Below, piece after piece: positions 43,873-52,607 of a stretch of DNA of 64,000 nucleotides. This stretch comes from Burkholderia singularis. Lineage in GTDB: Bacteria > Pseudomonadota > Gammaproteobacteria > Burkholderiales > Burkholderiaceae. The translations under genes were made by a program, and so were the position numbers. The notes beneath the pieces are model-generated. The model saw only the letters and a list, made by a program, of their open reading frames with translations, had not been told where the DNA came from and did no database searches. Position 1 is the first letter of the stretch, and every line of letters starts with the position of its first letter. The DNA is taken from positions 52,119-116,118 of the forward strand of contig NZ_FXAN01000034.1 in the NCBI RefSeq assembly GCF_900176645.1, written 5' to 3'.

Positions 43873-43898
43873 GTCCAAACTATAAGGAAACTTTGGAC
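43873..43898. promoter_or_regulatory. Inverted repeat upstream of the YcaQ-like gene
   Basis: GTCCAAA and TTTGGAC form perfect 7-bp arms around a 12-base AT-rich centre, about 140 bp before the GTG start. A candidate operator only. Confidence 0.25.
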
Positions 43899-44035
43899 AA
43901 GCTTTTGTCAACGATTGTCAGACGTATGCATGCTATCCAACTTTTGCATTCTGTTGAAGTGTTGTTTCACTCCATTCAGTATCCCACATTGATTCGCGCT
44001 AAAGTGACGCATCCCATTTCCAGCATGCCCCACCC

Positions 44036-45250
44036 GTGTCCCTAACGCTCTCGCTTGCTTGCGCCCGCGCATTACATCTCGCCGCGCAGGGCCTGCTGAC
44101 TCCGCCTCGCAGCAAGGCGACCAAATCCGACGTGCTCGCCGCGATCCGCCAGATGGCACAGTTGCAGATCGACACGATCCACGTCGTCGCACGCAGCCCG
44201 TATCTGGTGTTGTTCAGCCGCATCGGCCCCTATGCACCGCAGTGGTTAGACGAGCATCTCGCGCAAGCGAAGCTGTTCGAATACTGGTCACATGAAGCGT
44301 GCTTTTTGCCGATCGAGGATTTCGGGCTGATGCGTCATACGATGCTCAATCCAGTCGGCATGGGCTGGAAATATCCGGCCGACTGGCACGCGCAGCATCG
44401 CGACGAGATCGATAAACTGCTTGCCCACGTTCGAATCAACGGACCAGTACGCTCGGCCGATTTCATGCGCAACGACGGCCATACTAGCAGCGGCTGGTGG
44501 AACCGCAAGCCTGAAAAGAAGCATCTCGAAGTATTGTTTTCGCTAGGACGCCTGATGGTTGCCGAGCGACGCAACTTCCAGCGCGTATATGACGTTACCG
44601 AGCGCGTGCTGCCAAGCTGGGATGACGCGCGCGACCTGCCGCCGCGCGATGCGGTGCTGCCGCGTCTCATCGACAACACGTGCCGCGCACTCGGCGTCGT
44701 GCGTGCCGACTGGATCGCCGACTACTACCGTCTGCCGAAGCGCTCGTATCGCGATACATTGCATGCGCTTGCGGATGCGGGGGATTTGCTGCCTGCGACG
44801 ATCGAAGACTGGAAGGAACAGGCATTCGTGCACCGCGATCTCGCGCCGCTCGTCGACGCCGTAAGTCGCGACGCACTGCGCTCGACCGTCACGACGCTGC
44901 TGTCGCCGTTCGATCCGGTGGTCTGGGACCGGCGCCGCGCATCGGCGCTGTTCGATTTCGATTACACGATCGAGTGCTACACGCCCGCGCACAAGCGCCG
45001 CTACGGCTACTTCTGCCTGCCGATCCTGCACCGCGGCCGACTGATCGGCCGCATCGACGCGAAAGCGCATCGCGCGCAGCACATCTTCGAGCTGAAGTCG
45101 GTGCATATCGAGCCGGGCGTGCGGCTTGGCGCCGGGCTGCTGGCCGATGTCGGCCGTGCGGTGCGCAAGCTCGCCGACTGGCACGACACGCCGGTCGTCA
45201 AGGTCGGCAATGCGCCAAAGGAAATCGTGCGTGCGTTCGAGACACGCTGA
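44036..45250 (+). CDS. Winged-helix DNA glycosylase, YcaQ/AlkX-like (HTH_42)
   Basis: A 404-residue protein of the HTH_42 family. E. coli YcaQ and Streptomyces AlkZ are DNA glycosylases that unhook interstrand crosslinks; their catalytic QxQ motif is visible as QMAQLQIDTI near residue 45. Further family blocks are VARSPYLVLFSRIGPY, YWSHEACFLPIEDF, LLSPFDPVVWDRRR and YTPAHKRRYGYFCLPIL. The GTG at 44036 is the only suitable start. With QLQ intact I expect an active enzyme against alkylated or crosslinked DNA; a link to a crosslinking natural product is not visible here. Confidence 0.88.
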   Translation: MSLTLSLACARALHLAAQGLLTPPRSKATKSDVLAAIRQMAQLQIDTIHVVARSPYLVLFSRIGPYAPQWLDEHLAQAKLFEYWSHEACFLPIEDFGLMRHTMLNPVGMGWKYPADWHAQHRDEIDKLLAHVRINGPVRSADFMRNDGHTSSGWWNRKPEKKHLEVLFSLGRLMVAERRNFQRVYDVTERVLPSWDDARDLPPRDAVLPRLIDNTCRALGVVRADWIADYYRLPKRSYRDTLHALADAGDLLPATIEDWKEQAFVHRDLAPLVDAVSRDALRSTVTTLLSPFDPVVWDRRRASALFDFDYTIECYTPAHKRRYGYFCLPILHRGRLIGRIDAKAHRAQHIFELKSVHIEPGVRLGAGLLADVGRAVRKLADWHDTPVVKVGNAPKEIVRAFETR

Positions 45251-45559
45251 ACGCCGCCGCGACGCGATCAACGCCGTGCGCCAAAAAAAATGGCGCGGCG
45301 CGTTCGACCGGCGTGCGCGGCTCGGCGATTCGCGGATCGCCGGCCGTGAATAGCGCGTGCGTCCTTTTTGCAGTTCCAGCGCCCGTTTCCGGCAAGCGGT
45401 ACGCGGCGGCGACAACGAAACAGCAGATCCTCCACCGCACAAACCTGCCGATGTCGCGCGCCGCTAACGAACGGTCCGAGTTTAGCCGCGCCCGCTCCCC
45501 GACCCATTACCGGCAGGCGGAACAGGTCCAAGCCATCCGCACCGCCCATGCATGGCCGG
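45251..45559. other. Intergenic region
   Basis: No gene is supported. Just after the YcaQ-like stop, GCGCCA and TGGCGC flank a run of A (about 45282-45300), a weak hairpin that might end transcription. Confidence 0.35.
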
Positions 45560-45778
45560 TCAATCGCCCAATTGACGAAATCGCGGCGTACCGTCTGCGA
45601 GGGTCTCGTTGAACATCGCTTCGGGCCGCACCCATAGGCTGCGCGCTTTCGGCCACAACTGCTCGTAAACGACAACGGATTCTTCCGTCTCCAAATGCCG
45701 TGCAACGCCGATCACGCGATACAATCCGCCCTTGTAATGGCGGTGAGTCGCAATTCGTTCGGCCTCCTGCTCAGTCAT
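45560..45778 (-). CDS. DUF1653 domain protein
   Basis: A 72-residue protein made of one DUF1653 domain: THRHYKGGLYRVIGVARHLE, VVVYEQLWPKARSLWVRP and EMF-like EAMFNETL. The ATG at 45778 is chosen because GGAG lies 6 bases upstream; a longer reading to 45823 is not needed. The family is a small beta-barrel of unknown role, often present as a single small gene. No operon partner is visible. Confidence 0.85.
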   Translation of the reverse strand: MTEQEAERIATHRHYKGGLYRVIGVARHLETEESVVVYEQLWPKARSLWVRPEAMFNETLADGTPRFRQLGD

Positions 45779-46176
45779 CGCATGCTCCATAAAAATCGAC
45801 GAGCGCGTATTGTATGCGCGCAAGCCGCCGCACGCGGCGACAGCGGGTCAGCCGCGCTCAATCAATCTCATCGGTCAAAAACATAGGCAGCATGCGGCTG
45901 GACAGGCACGGTAAAGCTCCAGCGCGGGAACGCGTAATGGCAGAAACGGCAACGCAGGCACGCGTGGCTTTAGCGTGAACCGGCGTCGATCGACGCGCGT
46001 GGCCGTCGTTGCGGCGCGATGCCGGGCTGATCGGCCTCACGGGCCATCGGGCGTCGAACGCTCGAATGCTCATGCCGATGAGCCCGTTCGATCTTTCATC
46101 ATCCGAAGGTTCTGCGCACTTGCGCCGGATCGTCGAGCGCCAACGCTCATCCGAGCCGCTTGCATTTGAACGATGA
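45779..46176. other. Intergenic region
   Basis: A 398-base stretch with no gene that I can support and no clear repeat or terminator. Confidence 0.35.
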
Positions 46177-46755
46177 CTACGCCAACGGCCGCACGCCGAT
46201 CAGCAAACCGTGCAGCACGAGCGCGAATAGCGCCCAGGCGACGAGCCCCGCGCCGACCGCGACACTGTCACGCATGAGAGACCCGGCCGGATAGCGCTTG
46301 CCGTCGCGCTGATCGCGAGCACGCGACACAATGAAATCGGTGAACGCCCACACCAGGAACGCGCCGAATAGCAGCTCCGCATGGAGCATGCCGTTTGCAA
46401 GCAGATGCGCAATCGCCCATGCCATCACGCCGGCGAGCATCGGATGGCCGACCAGCGCCTTGATTCTCGTGCCGGGCACATAGGCGGCAGCGAACAGCAC
46501 GAACGCCATTGCCGTCAGCAGTCCCGCCAGATGCCGGATGCCGACAGGCGGCAGCCATAATAGCGTGGCGTTCTCGCGAGCAAGCGCATAGCCCCAAACA
46601 ATCAGTGCGAGGCCCGCCGCCGATGCCAGCGAATAAAGGCCCTTCCAGCGACGCTCGCCCAGGCTCGCGATCCGCGCGGCGCGCCAATCGTCGGCGAAGA
46701 TCCGAATCGAATGCATGCCCAGGAAGATCAACAAACCGAGAATCAGGACGACCAT
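46177..46755 (-). CDS. NnrU family membrane protein
   Basis: A 192-residue inner-membrane protein with about five hydrophobic helices (VVLILGLLIFLGMHSIRIF, LYSLASAAGLALIVWGYAL, HLAGLLTAMAFVLFAAAYVP). The motifs HSIRIFADDWR, KGLYSLASAAG and GHPMLAGVMAWAIAHLLANG are those of NnrU, first noted beside nitric oxide and nitrite reductase genes. GGAGA precedes the ATG at 46755. No denitrification gene is in the window, so a role in nitrogen-oxide metabolism is only a family hint. Confidence 0.9.
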   Translation of the reverse strand: MVVLILGLLIFLGMHSIRIFADDWRAARIASLGERRWKGLYSLASAAGLALIVWGYALARENATLLWLPPVGIRHLAGLLTAMAFVLFAAAYVPGTRIKALVGHPMLAGVMAWAIAHLLANGMLHAELLFGAFLVWAFTDFIVSRARDQRDGKRYPAGSLMRDSVAVGAGLVAWALFALVLHGLLIGVRPLA

Positions 46756-46868
46756 GCGCGCGTCTCCAGATGGGGAATTTTTTATCGACTCAATCGGCAT
46801 GTGTTGCGCCGAGCATCGTACATGCACGCGCCGCCGTCCGCCACCCGCAACGCAAACGCGCCGGTGCG

Positions 46869-47249
46869 CTATGGCATGCGCTTCGCGCGGCGCGCGCTCG
46901 TTTTCATCGCCGCCCCCGCGCGCACGGCGGCGCGGTACGCGTCACGGCACCAATCGCGCAGCGCGCCAATATCCTCGAGCACGTCGGCGGGCGCTTCGTA
47001 ATAACCACCAATGACCACCGCACGCGAGCGCGCGAGATACGAGAACGGCCCCATGCCGCAGCGCTCGAATGCCGGGCGGTTGACCTCGTCCACGCGCAGG
47101 AACAGTGAGCCGCGTATGACAAAGCCGAACAGTACGCCGTCGACCCTGAGCGCCGCGCCACTGAAAAAGCGCGTAACGGCGATCCGGCCGAGATCCGCAA
47201 GCTGCTCGGCGAATTCGTCAGCGCGCTGCTTTTCGGTTTGCCAGCTCAC
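46869..47249 (-). CDS. TfoX N-terminal domain protein
   Basis: A 126-residue protein matching the TfoX-N domain: DEFAEQLADLGRIAVTRFF, GVLFGFVIRGSLFLRVDEVN, PAFERCGMGPFSYLARSR, and VIGGYYEAPADVLEDIGALR. The usual RRMFGG is altered to TRFFSGAAL. It has no TfoX-C domain, so it is not the competence regulator itself. It starts 10 bp after the stop of the M20 peptidase gene on the same strand and is likely cotranscribed. The tail is basic (KTSARRAKRMP). Confidence 0.83.
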   Translation of the reverse strand: MSWQTEKQRADEFAEQLADLGRIAVTRFFSGAALRVDGVLFGFVIRGSLFLRVDEVNRPAFERCGMGPFSYLARSRAVVIGGYYEAPADVLEDIGALRDWCRDAYRAAVRAGAAMKTSARRAKRMP

Positions 47250-47259
47250 CGGGCCGGCG

Positions 47260-48711
47260 TCAATGCGCGACGGCGATCACGTCGGCAACCGCCGCCGTCA
47301 GCTTCTTCGCATACGGCACGTGCAGGAACTCGTTCGGCCCATGCGCATTCGATTTCGGGCCCAGCGCGCCGCACACCATGAACTGCGCCGCGGGAAAACC
47401 CGCTTGCAGTACGTTCATCAACGGAATCGTGCCGCCAAGCCCCATGTACGCGCAGTCCGCGCCGAAGTGCCGGCGCGACGCGTCGTCGAGCGCCGTTGCG
47501 AGCCACGGTGCGAGATCCGGCGCGCTCCAGCCGGTCGCCGCGCCCGCGTCGGGCTTGAACGTGACTTTCGCGTTGTACGGCGGATCGAGTTCCAGCAGCG
47601 CCTTCAACTGCTGAACAGCCTGCGCCGCGTCGACGAGCGGCGGCAGCCGTAGCGAAAGCTTGAACGCGGTGCGCGGCCGCAGCACGTTGCCCGCGTTTTC
47701 CAGCGCGGGCAAGCCTTGGGCGCCCGTGACCGACAACGACGGTCGCCATGTCGAATTGAGAAGCGCCTCGCCCGGATCGGTCGTAGTGGGCAGTACCGGT
47801 TTGCCGTCCTGCCCGCAGGCCCATGGCATAGCCTTCCAGACGGCGTCGCCGAGAATCGACGCGGCCGCCTCGGTTTCGCGCAGACGGCTTGCCGGCACTT
47901 CGCAATGGAACGACGCGGGCAGCAGGTTGCCGGTCGCCGCATCCTCCAGCCGCTCGAACAATTGCCGCATCACGCGAAAGCTCGACGGCGCGATGCCGCC
48001 GTACACGCCCGAATGCACGCCCTCCTCGAGCACCTCGACTTGCAGATCGCCCGACACGAGCCCGCGCAGCGACGTCGTCAGCCAAAGCTGATCGTAATTA
48101 CCCGCGCCAGAATCGAGGCACACGACGAGGCTGACGTCGCCCAGCCGCGCGCGCAGTACGTCGACGTAAGGCAGCAGATCGTAGCTGCCCGATTCCTCGC
48201 ATGTCTCGATGAGGCCAACGCAGCGCGGCCGCTCGATTCCTTGCGCATCGAGCGCGGCAAGCGCGGTGAGGCTCGCGTAGATCGCGTAGCCGTCGTCGGC
48301 GCCGCCTCGGCCGTACAGCTTGCCGTTCTCGAACTTCGGCGTCCACGGGCCGAGATCGGCGCGCCAGCCGTCAAATTCGGGCTGCTTGTCGAGGTGACCG
48401 TACAGTGCGATCGTCTCGGTACTACCCGTGCGTGTCGCGGGCGTCTCGAAGAAAATCACCGGCGTGCGGCCCGCAAGCCGCACGATCTCGACCTTCAGCC
48501 CTTTGACGGGCTGCCGCTCTGCCCACTGCGCGGCATCGGCAACGACGCGCTCGATATAGCCGTGCTTCGCCCAGTCGGGATCGAACGCAGGACTTTTCGC
48601 GGGCACCGCGATGTAGTCGGTCAGCGCATGCAGAATCTCGTCGTTCCATTTGCGTTCGATGAAATCGGCGAGGCGGTCGTGGTCGATGACGCAGGCAGTG
48701 GCGGTAGTCAT
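47260..48711 (-). CDS. M20 family metallopeptidase (dipeptidase-like)
   Basis: A 483-residue cytosolic di-zinc peptidase. The ATG at 48711 gives MTTATACVIDHDRLAD; the longer reading is rejected. The first metal-binding His is in ALYGHLDKQPEF, the bridging Asp in GRGGADDGYA, and the catalytic Glu pair in ETCEESGS. Further ligands are in CLDSGAG and in the C-terminal NAHGPNEFLHVPY. The dimerisation lid lies between. The subgroup is close to carnosinase/CNDP-like and ArgE/DapE-like enzymes; the substrate is unknown. It appears to form an operon with the TfoX-N gene. Confidence 0.92.
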   Translation of the reverse strand: MTTATACVIDHDRLADFIERKWNDEILHALTDYIAVPAKSPAFDPDWAKHGYIERVVADAAQWAERQPVKGLKVEIVRLAGRTPVIFFETPATRTGSTETIALYGHLDKQPEFDGWRADLGPWTPKFENGKLYGRGGADDGYAIYASLTALAALDAQGIERPRCVGLIETCEESGSYDLLPYVDVLRARLGDVSLVVCLDSGAGNYDQLWLTTSLRGLVSGDLQVEVLEEGVHSGVYGGIAPSSFRVMRQLFERLEDAATGNLLPASFHCEVPASRLRETEAAASILGDAVWKAMPWACGQDGKPVLPTTTDPGEALLNSTWRPSLSVTGAQGLPALENAGNVLRPRTAFKLSLRLPPLVDAAQAVQQLKALLELDPPYNAKVTFKPDAGAATGWSAPDLAPWLATALDDASRRHFGADCAYMGLGGTIPLMNVLQAGFPAAQFMVCGALGPKSNAHGPNEFLHVPYAKKLTAAVADVIAVAH

Positions 48712-48876
48712 GGCAATGGGCAGCGCGAGCTGTATGACGAGATGAAGTGGCGATGATAGCGCCGATACGCCCGCTTTGACATGCGCGTCGCGAGCCCGGT
48801 GGCCGCATGTTCGACCGCCAACGCGCCCGCAACGCCGGCCCGGGCCCAAGCCGCTTGCCGCCGGCGCGAATGCACG

Positions 48877-49833
48877 CTAACGCGCATCGAAATTGCGGCG
48901 ATACACCGCAGGGCTCGTCGCGGCAATGCGTCTGAAGTGACGTCGCAACGATTCCTCCGAACCGAATCCGGCCAGCGCAGCGACCCGTGCAACGCTCAGC
49001 GCCGGGTCGCGCTCGATCAACTCCTTGGCCAGCCCGACACGCTCGCGTATCAGCCATTCGTAAGGCCCAAGCCCCGTCGCGTCGCGGAACAGCCGTTGCA
49101 GCGTGCGCGGGCTCATCGCCGCGCGCGCGGCCAGCGACGCAAGCGTATGCGGCTGTGCAGCATGCGCACGCATCCAGTCGATCAGTTTCGCGAGCCGGTC
49201 GCCACTGACACGAGGTAACGGACGCGGCACGAATTGCGCCTGGCCGCCGTCGCGATGCGGCGGCAGAACGAGCCGCTGCGCGACGCGATTCGCGATTGCA
49301 CTGCCGTAATCGCGGCGCACCACGTGCATCAGCATGTCGAGGCCCGCGGCCGAGCCCGCCGACGTGACGATCTGTCCCGCATCGACATACAGTGCATCGG
49401 GATTCACGCGCAGCAACGGATAACGCGCCTGCAGACGCTGCGCATAACGCCAATGCGTGGTCACGGTGACGCCGTCGAGAATGCCCGCGGCAGCGAGCAC
49501 GAAAACGCCCGAGCAGATCGAGCAAAGACGTGCGCCGCGACGGTGCGCGGCGCGAATCTTCTTCAGCAGCGGCTCGGGCGGCGTTTCGTCGGGATCGCGC
49601 CAGCCGGGAATCACGATCGTCTGCGCGCGGTCCATCAGCGCGAGCCGGTACGGCGCGGCAACCGTGATGCCGCCCGCCGCGCGCACGGGCCCCGGCTCGC
49701 TCGCGCAAACCGCGAAGCGATACCAGTCGACGCCCAGCTCCGGCCGCGGCAACGCGAACAACTCGACCACACAGCCGAATTCGAAGGTGCAGAGCCGATC
49801 GTAGGCAAGCGCGACAACGAGATGATTGTGCAT
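48877..49833 (-). CDS. GlxA/FtrA-type transcriptional regulator
   Basis: A 318-residue regulator with an N-terminal DJ-1/PfpI-like domain (VVALAYDRLCTFEFGCVVEL; nucleophile-elbow Cys in SICSGVFVLAAAG) and a C-terminal AraC-type pair of helix-turn-helix motifs (LASLAARAAMSPRTLQRLFR and RVAALAGFGSEESLRRHFRR). It is divergent from a rhodanese-like gene by about 110 bp. FtrA in related genomes is frequently next to a rhodanese, so it probably controls that gene. The length is normal for the family. Confidence 0.92.
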   Translation of the reverse strand: MHNHLVVALAYDRLCTFEFGCVVELFALPRPELGVDWYRFAVCASEPGPVRAAGGITVAAPYRLALMDRAQTIVIPGWRDPDETPPEPLLKKIRAAHRRGARLCSICSGVFVLAAAGILDGVTVTTHWRYAQRLQARYPLLRVNPDALYVDAGQIVTSAGSAAGLDMLMHVVRRDYGSAIANRVAQRLVLPPHRDGGQAQFVPRPLPRVSGDRLAKLIDWMRAHAAQPHTLASLAARAAMSPRTLQRLFRDATGLGPYEWLIRERVGLAKELIERDPALSVARVAALAGFGSEESLRRHFRRIAATSPAVYRRNFDAR

Positions 49834-49942
49834 GGCGCGATGTTACCGGAAGTTGTCGATCGCGCCACTGTCGTGCCAGGCGTGCATTGCGGATACTGGG
49901 CACATGTTCATCACAGCTTCGCCAGAAACAGGAGCCCTCAGC

Positions 49943-50368
49943 GTGTCCCTCGTCACCGATATTGCCCCCGCCGACAGCGCCGCCGCCATCGCCCATTTCG
50001 AAGCATCACTCGGCTTCGAAACCGATTGCTCGGACGTGCACGATGCGCTGACGTCCGGCGCGCCCGATTTCGTGCTGCTCGACGTGCGCAGTCCTGAACG
50101 CTACGCCGCCGGACACGTGCCCGGCGCGCGCAACCTGCCGCATCGAAAGATCATCGAAAGCAAGTTATCGGCATTTCCGCGCGACACCTGTTTCGTCGTC
50201 TACTGTGCGGGCCCGCATTGCAACGGCGCGGCGCGCGCGGCACTCAGGCTCGCCCGCCTCGGGCGGCCGGTGAAACTGATGGCGGGCGGCGTCACGGGGT
50301 GGCTGGCCGAAGGGTTCGCGCTCGCGCGGACGGCGGCCGCGCCGCCGTCCGCTGCCGTCGATCAATGA
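49943..50368 (+). CDS. Rhodanese-like sulfurtransferase
   Basis: A 141-residue single-domain rhodanese. The GTG at 49943 has CAGGAG 8 bases ahead and is preferred; an ATG at 49904 would add 13 residues. The CH2A region is LLDVRSPERYAAGHVPGARN and the active-site loop is YCAGPHCNGA, with the nucleophile Cys in the first position and a second Cys four residues on. The protein moves sulfane sulfur to thiol acceptors or helps detoxify. It is paired with the divergent FtrA-type regulator. Confidence 0.88.
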   Translation: MSLVTDIAPADSAAAIAHFEASLGFETDCSDVHDALTSGAPDFVLLDVRSPERYAAGHVPGARNLPHRKIIESKLSAFPRDTCFVVYCAGPHCNGAARAALRLARLGRPVKLMAGGVTGWLAEGFALARTAAAPPSAAVDQ

Positions 50369-50490
50369 CAAATCCGCAACAATGCATTGCCTGCAAAACC
50401 ACGCGAAACGCGCGACAATCGGCTCCATTGCAGGTTCAGCATCAAGTCGAACGGCCATGCCGTTGCACCGACGCACGATGGAGCAGCAAC

Positions 50491-50793
50491 ATGCAGACAA
50501 GCATTTTGGTTCAGATCGCCGGCTCGGTCGCCGCCGCCGCGCTCTACTTCCTGCCGGCGATCGTCGCCGATCGCCGCCGCCGGCATGACAAGCTGACGAT
50601 CGCGCTGTTCAACGCACTGTTCGGCTGGACAATCATCGGCTGGCTGCTGACGCTCACGTGGGCGACGCAACCGAACCCGCCCGGCGATATCGCGAGCGAG
50701 GTGCGGCTCAAGCGCCGCGCGCTCAGCATGAAGGCTTTCTCGACCGGCCTCGTCGAACGCGTGCAGCGGCGCATTGCCACTCAGCAAAGGTAG
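50491..50793 (+). CDS. Superinfection immunity family membrane protein
   Basis: A 100-residue membrane protein with two hydrophobic helices, at residues 4-24 (SILVQIAGSVAAAALYFLPA) and 38-57. The family hallmark FNALFGWTIIGWLLTLTWA is clear (compare T4 Imm-type proteins). After it follows a charged tail with KRRALSMKAF. The ATG at 50491 is preceded by GGAGC. The name comes from the phage T4 Imm relative; chromosomal copies are common in Proteobacteria and need not protect against phage. It lies 122 bp after the rhodanese gene, same strand. Confidence 0.82.
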   Translation: MQTSILVQIAGSVAAAALYFLPAIVADRRRRHDKLTIALFNALFGWTIIGWLLTLTWATQPNPPGDIASEVRLKRRALSMKAFSTGLVERVQRRIATQQR

Positions 50794-50871
50794 CCGGGGC
50801 ACGAAGCAAACGCGTCGCGCCGATGCTCCGCCGGCTTGGCCCAGCCAGTGAATACCTCCGTGCGCCGCGCA

Positions 50872-51141
50872 TCAAGCTTGCGCGGGGCCGCGAGCCGCCA
50901 ACGAGCGCATCCGCACGAGCCCCGCAGGAATCGTGCGTGGCTCGCCCACGACGGCGTGGTTCGGAAACATCTCCTGCCGGAATTCGCCGTGCTCGTCGAA
51001 CCACTGACAGATCACCCATTCACCTTGATCAAACACGACCGGGCCGACGTGGGTAACGGTCATGCGCGGACCGCCCGTCCTGAGCGTCACGACATCGCCA
51101 ATTCGAAACGACGGAGTATCCGTATCACGGTAAGTCATCAT
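50872..51141 (-). CDS. YodC family (DUF2158) protein
   Basis: An 89-residue small soluble protein. The core FRIGDVVTLRTGGPRMTVTHV and VICQWFDEHGEFRQEMFPNH is the DUF2158/YodC domain, a small SH3-like barrel. The ATG at 51141 follows AGAAGG; the reading starting at 51165 lacks a ribosome site. Function is unknown. It is convergent with the superinfection-immunity gene. Confidence 0.85.
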   Translation of the reverse strand: MMTYRDTDTPSFRIGDVVTLRTGGPRMTVTHVGPVVFDQGEWVICQWFDEHGEFRQEMFPNHAVVGEPRTIPAGLVRMRSLAARGPAQA

Positions 51142-51944
51142 CTTGGTGGCCCTTCTCGAAGTCATTTATTTATTCATTTTCTCGATATCTGCGGTACTGC
51201 CATTCCGCATCACCCAGAGATTAGCAATCGTCAAAATAACCGGCAAGTGCTCTTCAGAGATTTTTTCTGACTTGAGTTAATAACTGATGACATTGCGCAA
51301 CTATGTGGCACCTACCTCACATGCCCGCCTGACTTGCCAGAGCGCAAGCAAACCGATTTCATCACGGGATACGATCGTCTCACGGCCAGTTCCCCCGGAA
51401 TCACCTCGGGAAACGCCTTCCATTCTCCGAATTTTTCCAATCGGAATATACAAAAATTAATTTTTGATTTTGCAAAAACATCTACATCAGATTATTTAAT
51501 TGGATATTGCGGCATTGCCGCAATCCGGCGGGCCCGCATTCGTCCGGCGCGCGCGGATTTCAGCCGGATCGGCACGGTAAGCCATATCGCCCAACATATC
51601 CGGCGGCAAATCGGCATCGCCCCGTGCGGCATGGTGCGATCGTGCGTCGCAGCACGCCGCACGCCCGCGCACGCCATGCTCACCGCGCGCGGGTGCGCGC
51701 CTGGCGATTCCGTGCGCCTAGCCGGTCGTCGGGCCGAACCTCGCGAGCGCGTCGTATGGCCCCCTTCCACTCACTATCCGGCATGAACCGGCACGCCGGT
51801 CAAGCGCGCCCGGCCAGCGCCGTCCGGCCGTTCAGTTCGCCTGCCCTCGCCGCGCCTTTAAGCCGCAGCTAAGGTTGCCGCGCTTATCATGCATGCAGAG
51901 GCGCGCGCGAAAGCGCGCGCGCCGGACTCGAATGGATGATCCCC
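51142..51944. other. Long intergenic region before the QseB-like gene
   Basis: About 800 bases without a supported gene. The half from 51165 to 51500 is AT-rich and includes poly-T and poly-A tracts (51258-51263, 51470-51480). A 150-residue open frame from 51334 has no ribosome site and no protein character. The 10-bp GC hairpin at 51900-51923 is at the right end. Confidence 0.45.
51900..51923 (+). promoter_or_regulatory. Very strong GC hairpin in the leader of the QseB-like gene
   Basis: GGCGCGCGCG-AAAG-CGCGCGCGCC is a perfect 10-bp stem with a 4-base loop, ending 21 bp before the ATG at 51945. It would be stable in mRNA and could act as an attenuator or as a protection element. No T-run follows, so it is not a simple terminator. 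Confidence 0.45.
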
Positions 51945-52607
51945 ATGCGCGTATTGCTCGTCGAAGACGACCCGCTGATCGGCAGCGGGCTTGAACAGGG
52001 CCTCCGACACGAAGGCTTCGCGGTCGACTGGGTACAAAACGGCGAGGCCGCGACGCTCGCGCTGCGTACCACGCCATACGGCCTGCTGCTGCTCGATCTC
52101 GGCTTGCCGGACAAGGACGGCCTCACGGTGCTCGCCGCGCTGCGCCGCCGCGACGACACGCTGCCCGCGATCGTGATCACCGCGCGCGACGCGCTGCCCG
52201 AGCGCATCGCCGGCCTCGATTGCGGCGCCGACGATTATCTGGTCAAGCCGTTCGCGCTCGAGGAACTGCTCGCGCGCATTCGCGCGGTGAACCGCCGTCA
52301 GGCGGGCCGCGCGCAGACGATGCTCACGGCCGGCGCGCTGCGCCTCGATCCGGCGCGCCACCAGGTCTGGCGCGACGGCGAGGAAATCACGCTGTCGCCC
52401 AAGGAGTTCGTGCTGCTGCACGAACTGATGCGCGAACCCGGCGCGGTGATCTCGCGCGAGCAGTTCGAGGAGCGGCTGTATAGCTGGGGCGAAGAAATCG
52501 AGAGCAACGCCGTGCAAGTCCATATCCATAATCTGCGCAAGAAGCTCGGCCACGAAGCGATCCTGACCGTGCGTGGCGTCGGCTACCGGATCGGAGACGG
52601 CGCATGA
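51945..52607 (+). CDS. OmpR-family response regulator (QseB/PmrA-like)
   Basis: A 220-residue regulator. The receiver starts MRVLLVEDDPLIGSGLEQGL. The phospho-acceptor Asp is in LLLLDLGLPDKDG and the conserved Lys in DDYLVKPFALEELLAR. The winged helix ends in RKKLGHEAILTVRGVGYRIG. An ATG at 51936 would add three residues. The stop overlaps the kinase start as ATGA. The GLPDKDGL receiver and the short length place it in the QseB/PmrA-like group. Confidence 0.92.
   Translation: MRVLLVEDDPLIGSGLEQGLRHEGFAVDWVQNGEAATLALRTTPYGLLLLDLGLPDKDGLTVLAALRRRDDTLPAIVITARDALPERIAGLDCGADDYLVKPFALEELLARIRAVNRRQAGRAQTMLTAGALRLDPARHQVWRDGEEITLSPKEFVLLHELMREPGAVISREQFEERLYSWGEEIESNAVQVHIHNLRKKLGHEAILTVRGVGYRIGDGA

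Larger units (their letters stand above)
43578..44035. other. Intergenic region with strong secondary structure
   Basis: No gene is supported in these 458 bases. The first half contains the multi-hairpin element 43717-43820. The second half is AT-rich, includes GTCCAAA-N12-TTTGGAC (43873-43898) and should carry the promoter of the YcaQ-like gene. Confidence 0.5.

Noticed and set aside
51334..51786. A 150-codon open frame in the long intergenic region
   Set aside because: It crosses AT-rich non-coding DNA into GC-rich DNA, lacks a ribosome site and shows no domain or coding bias.
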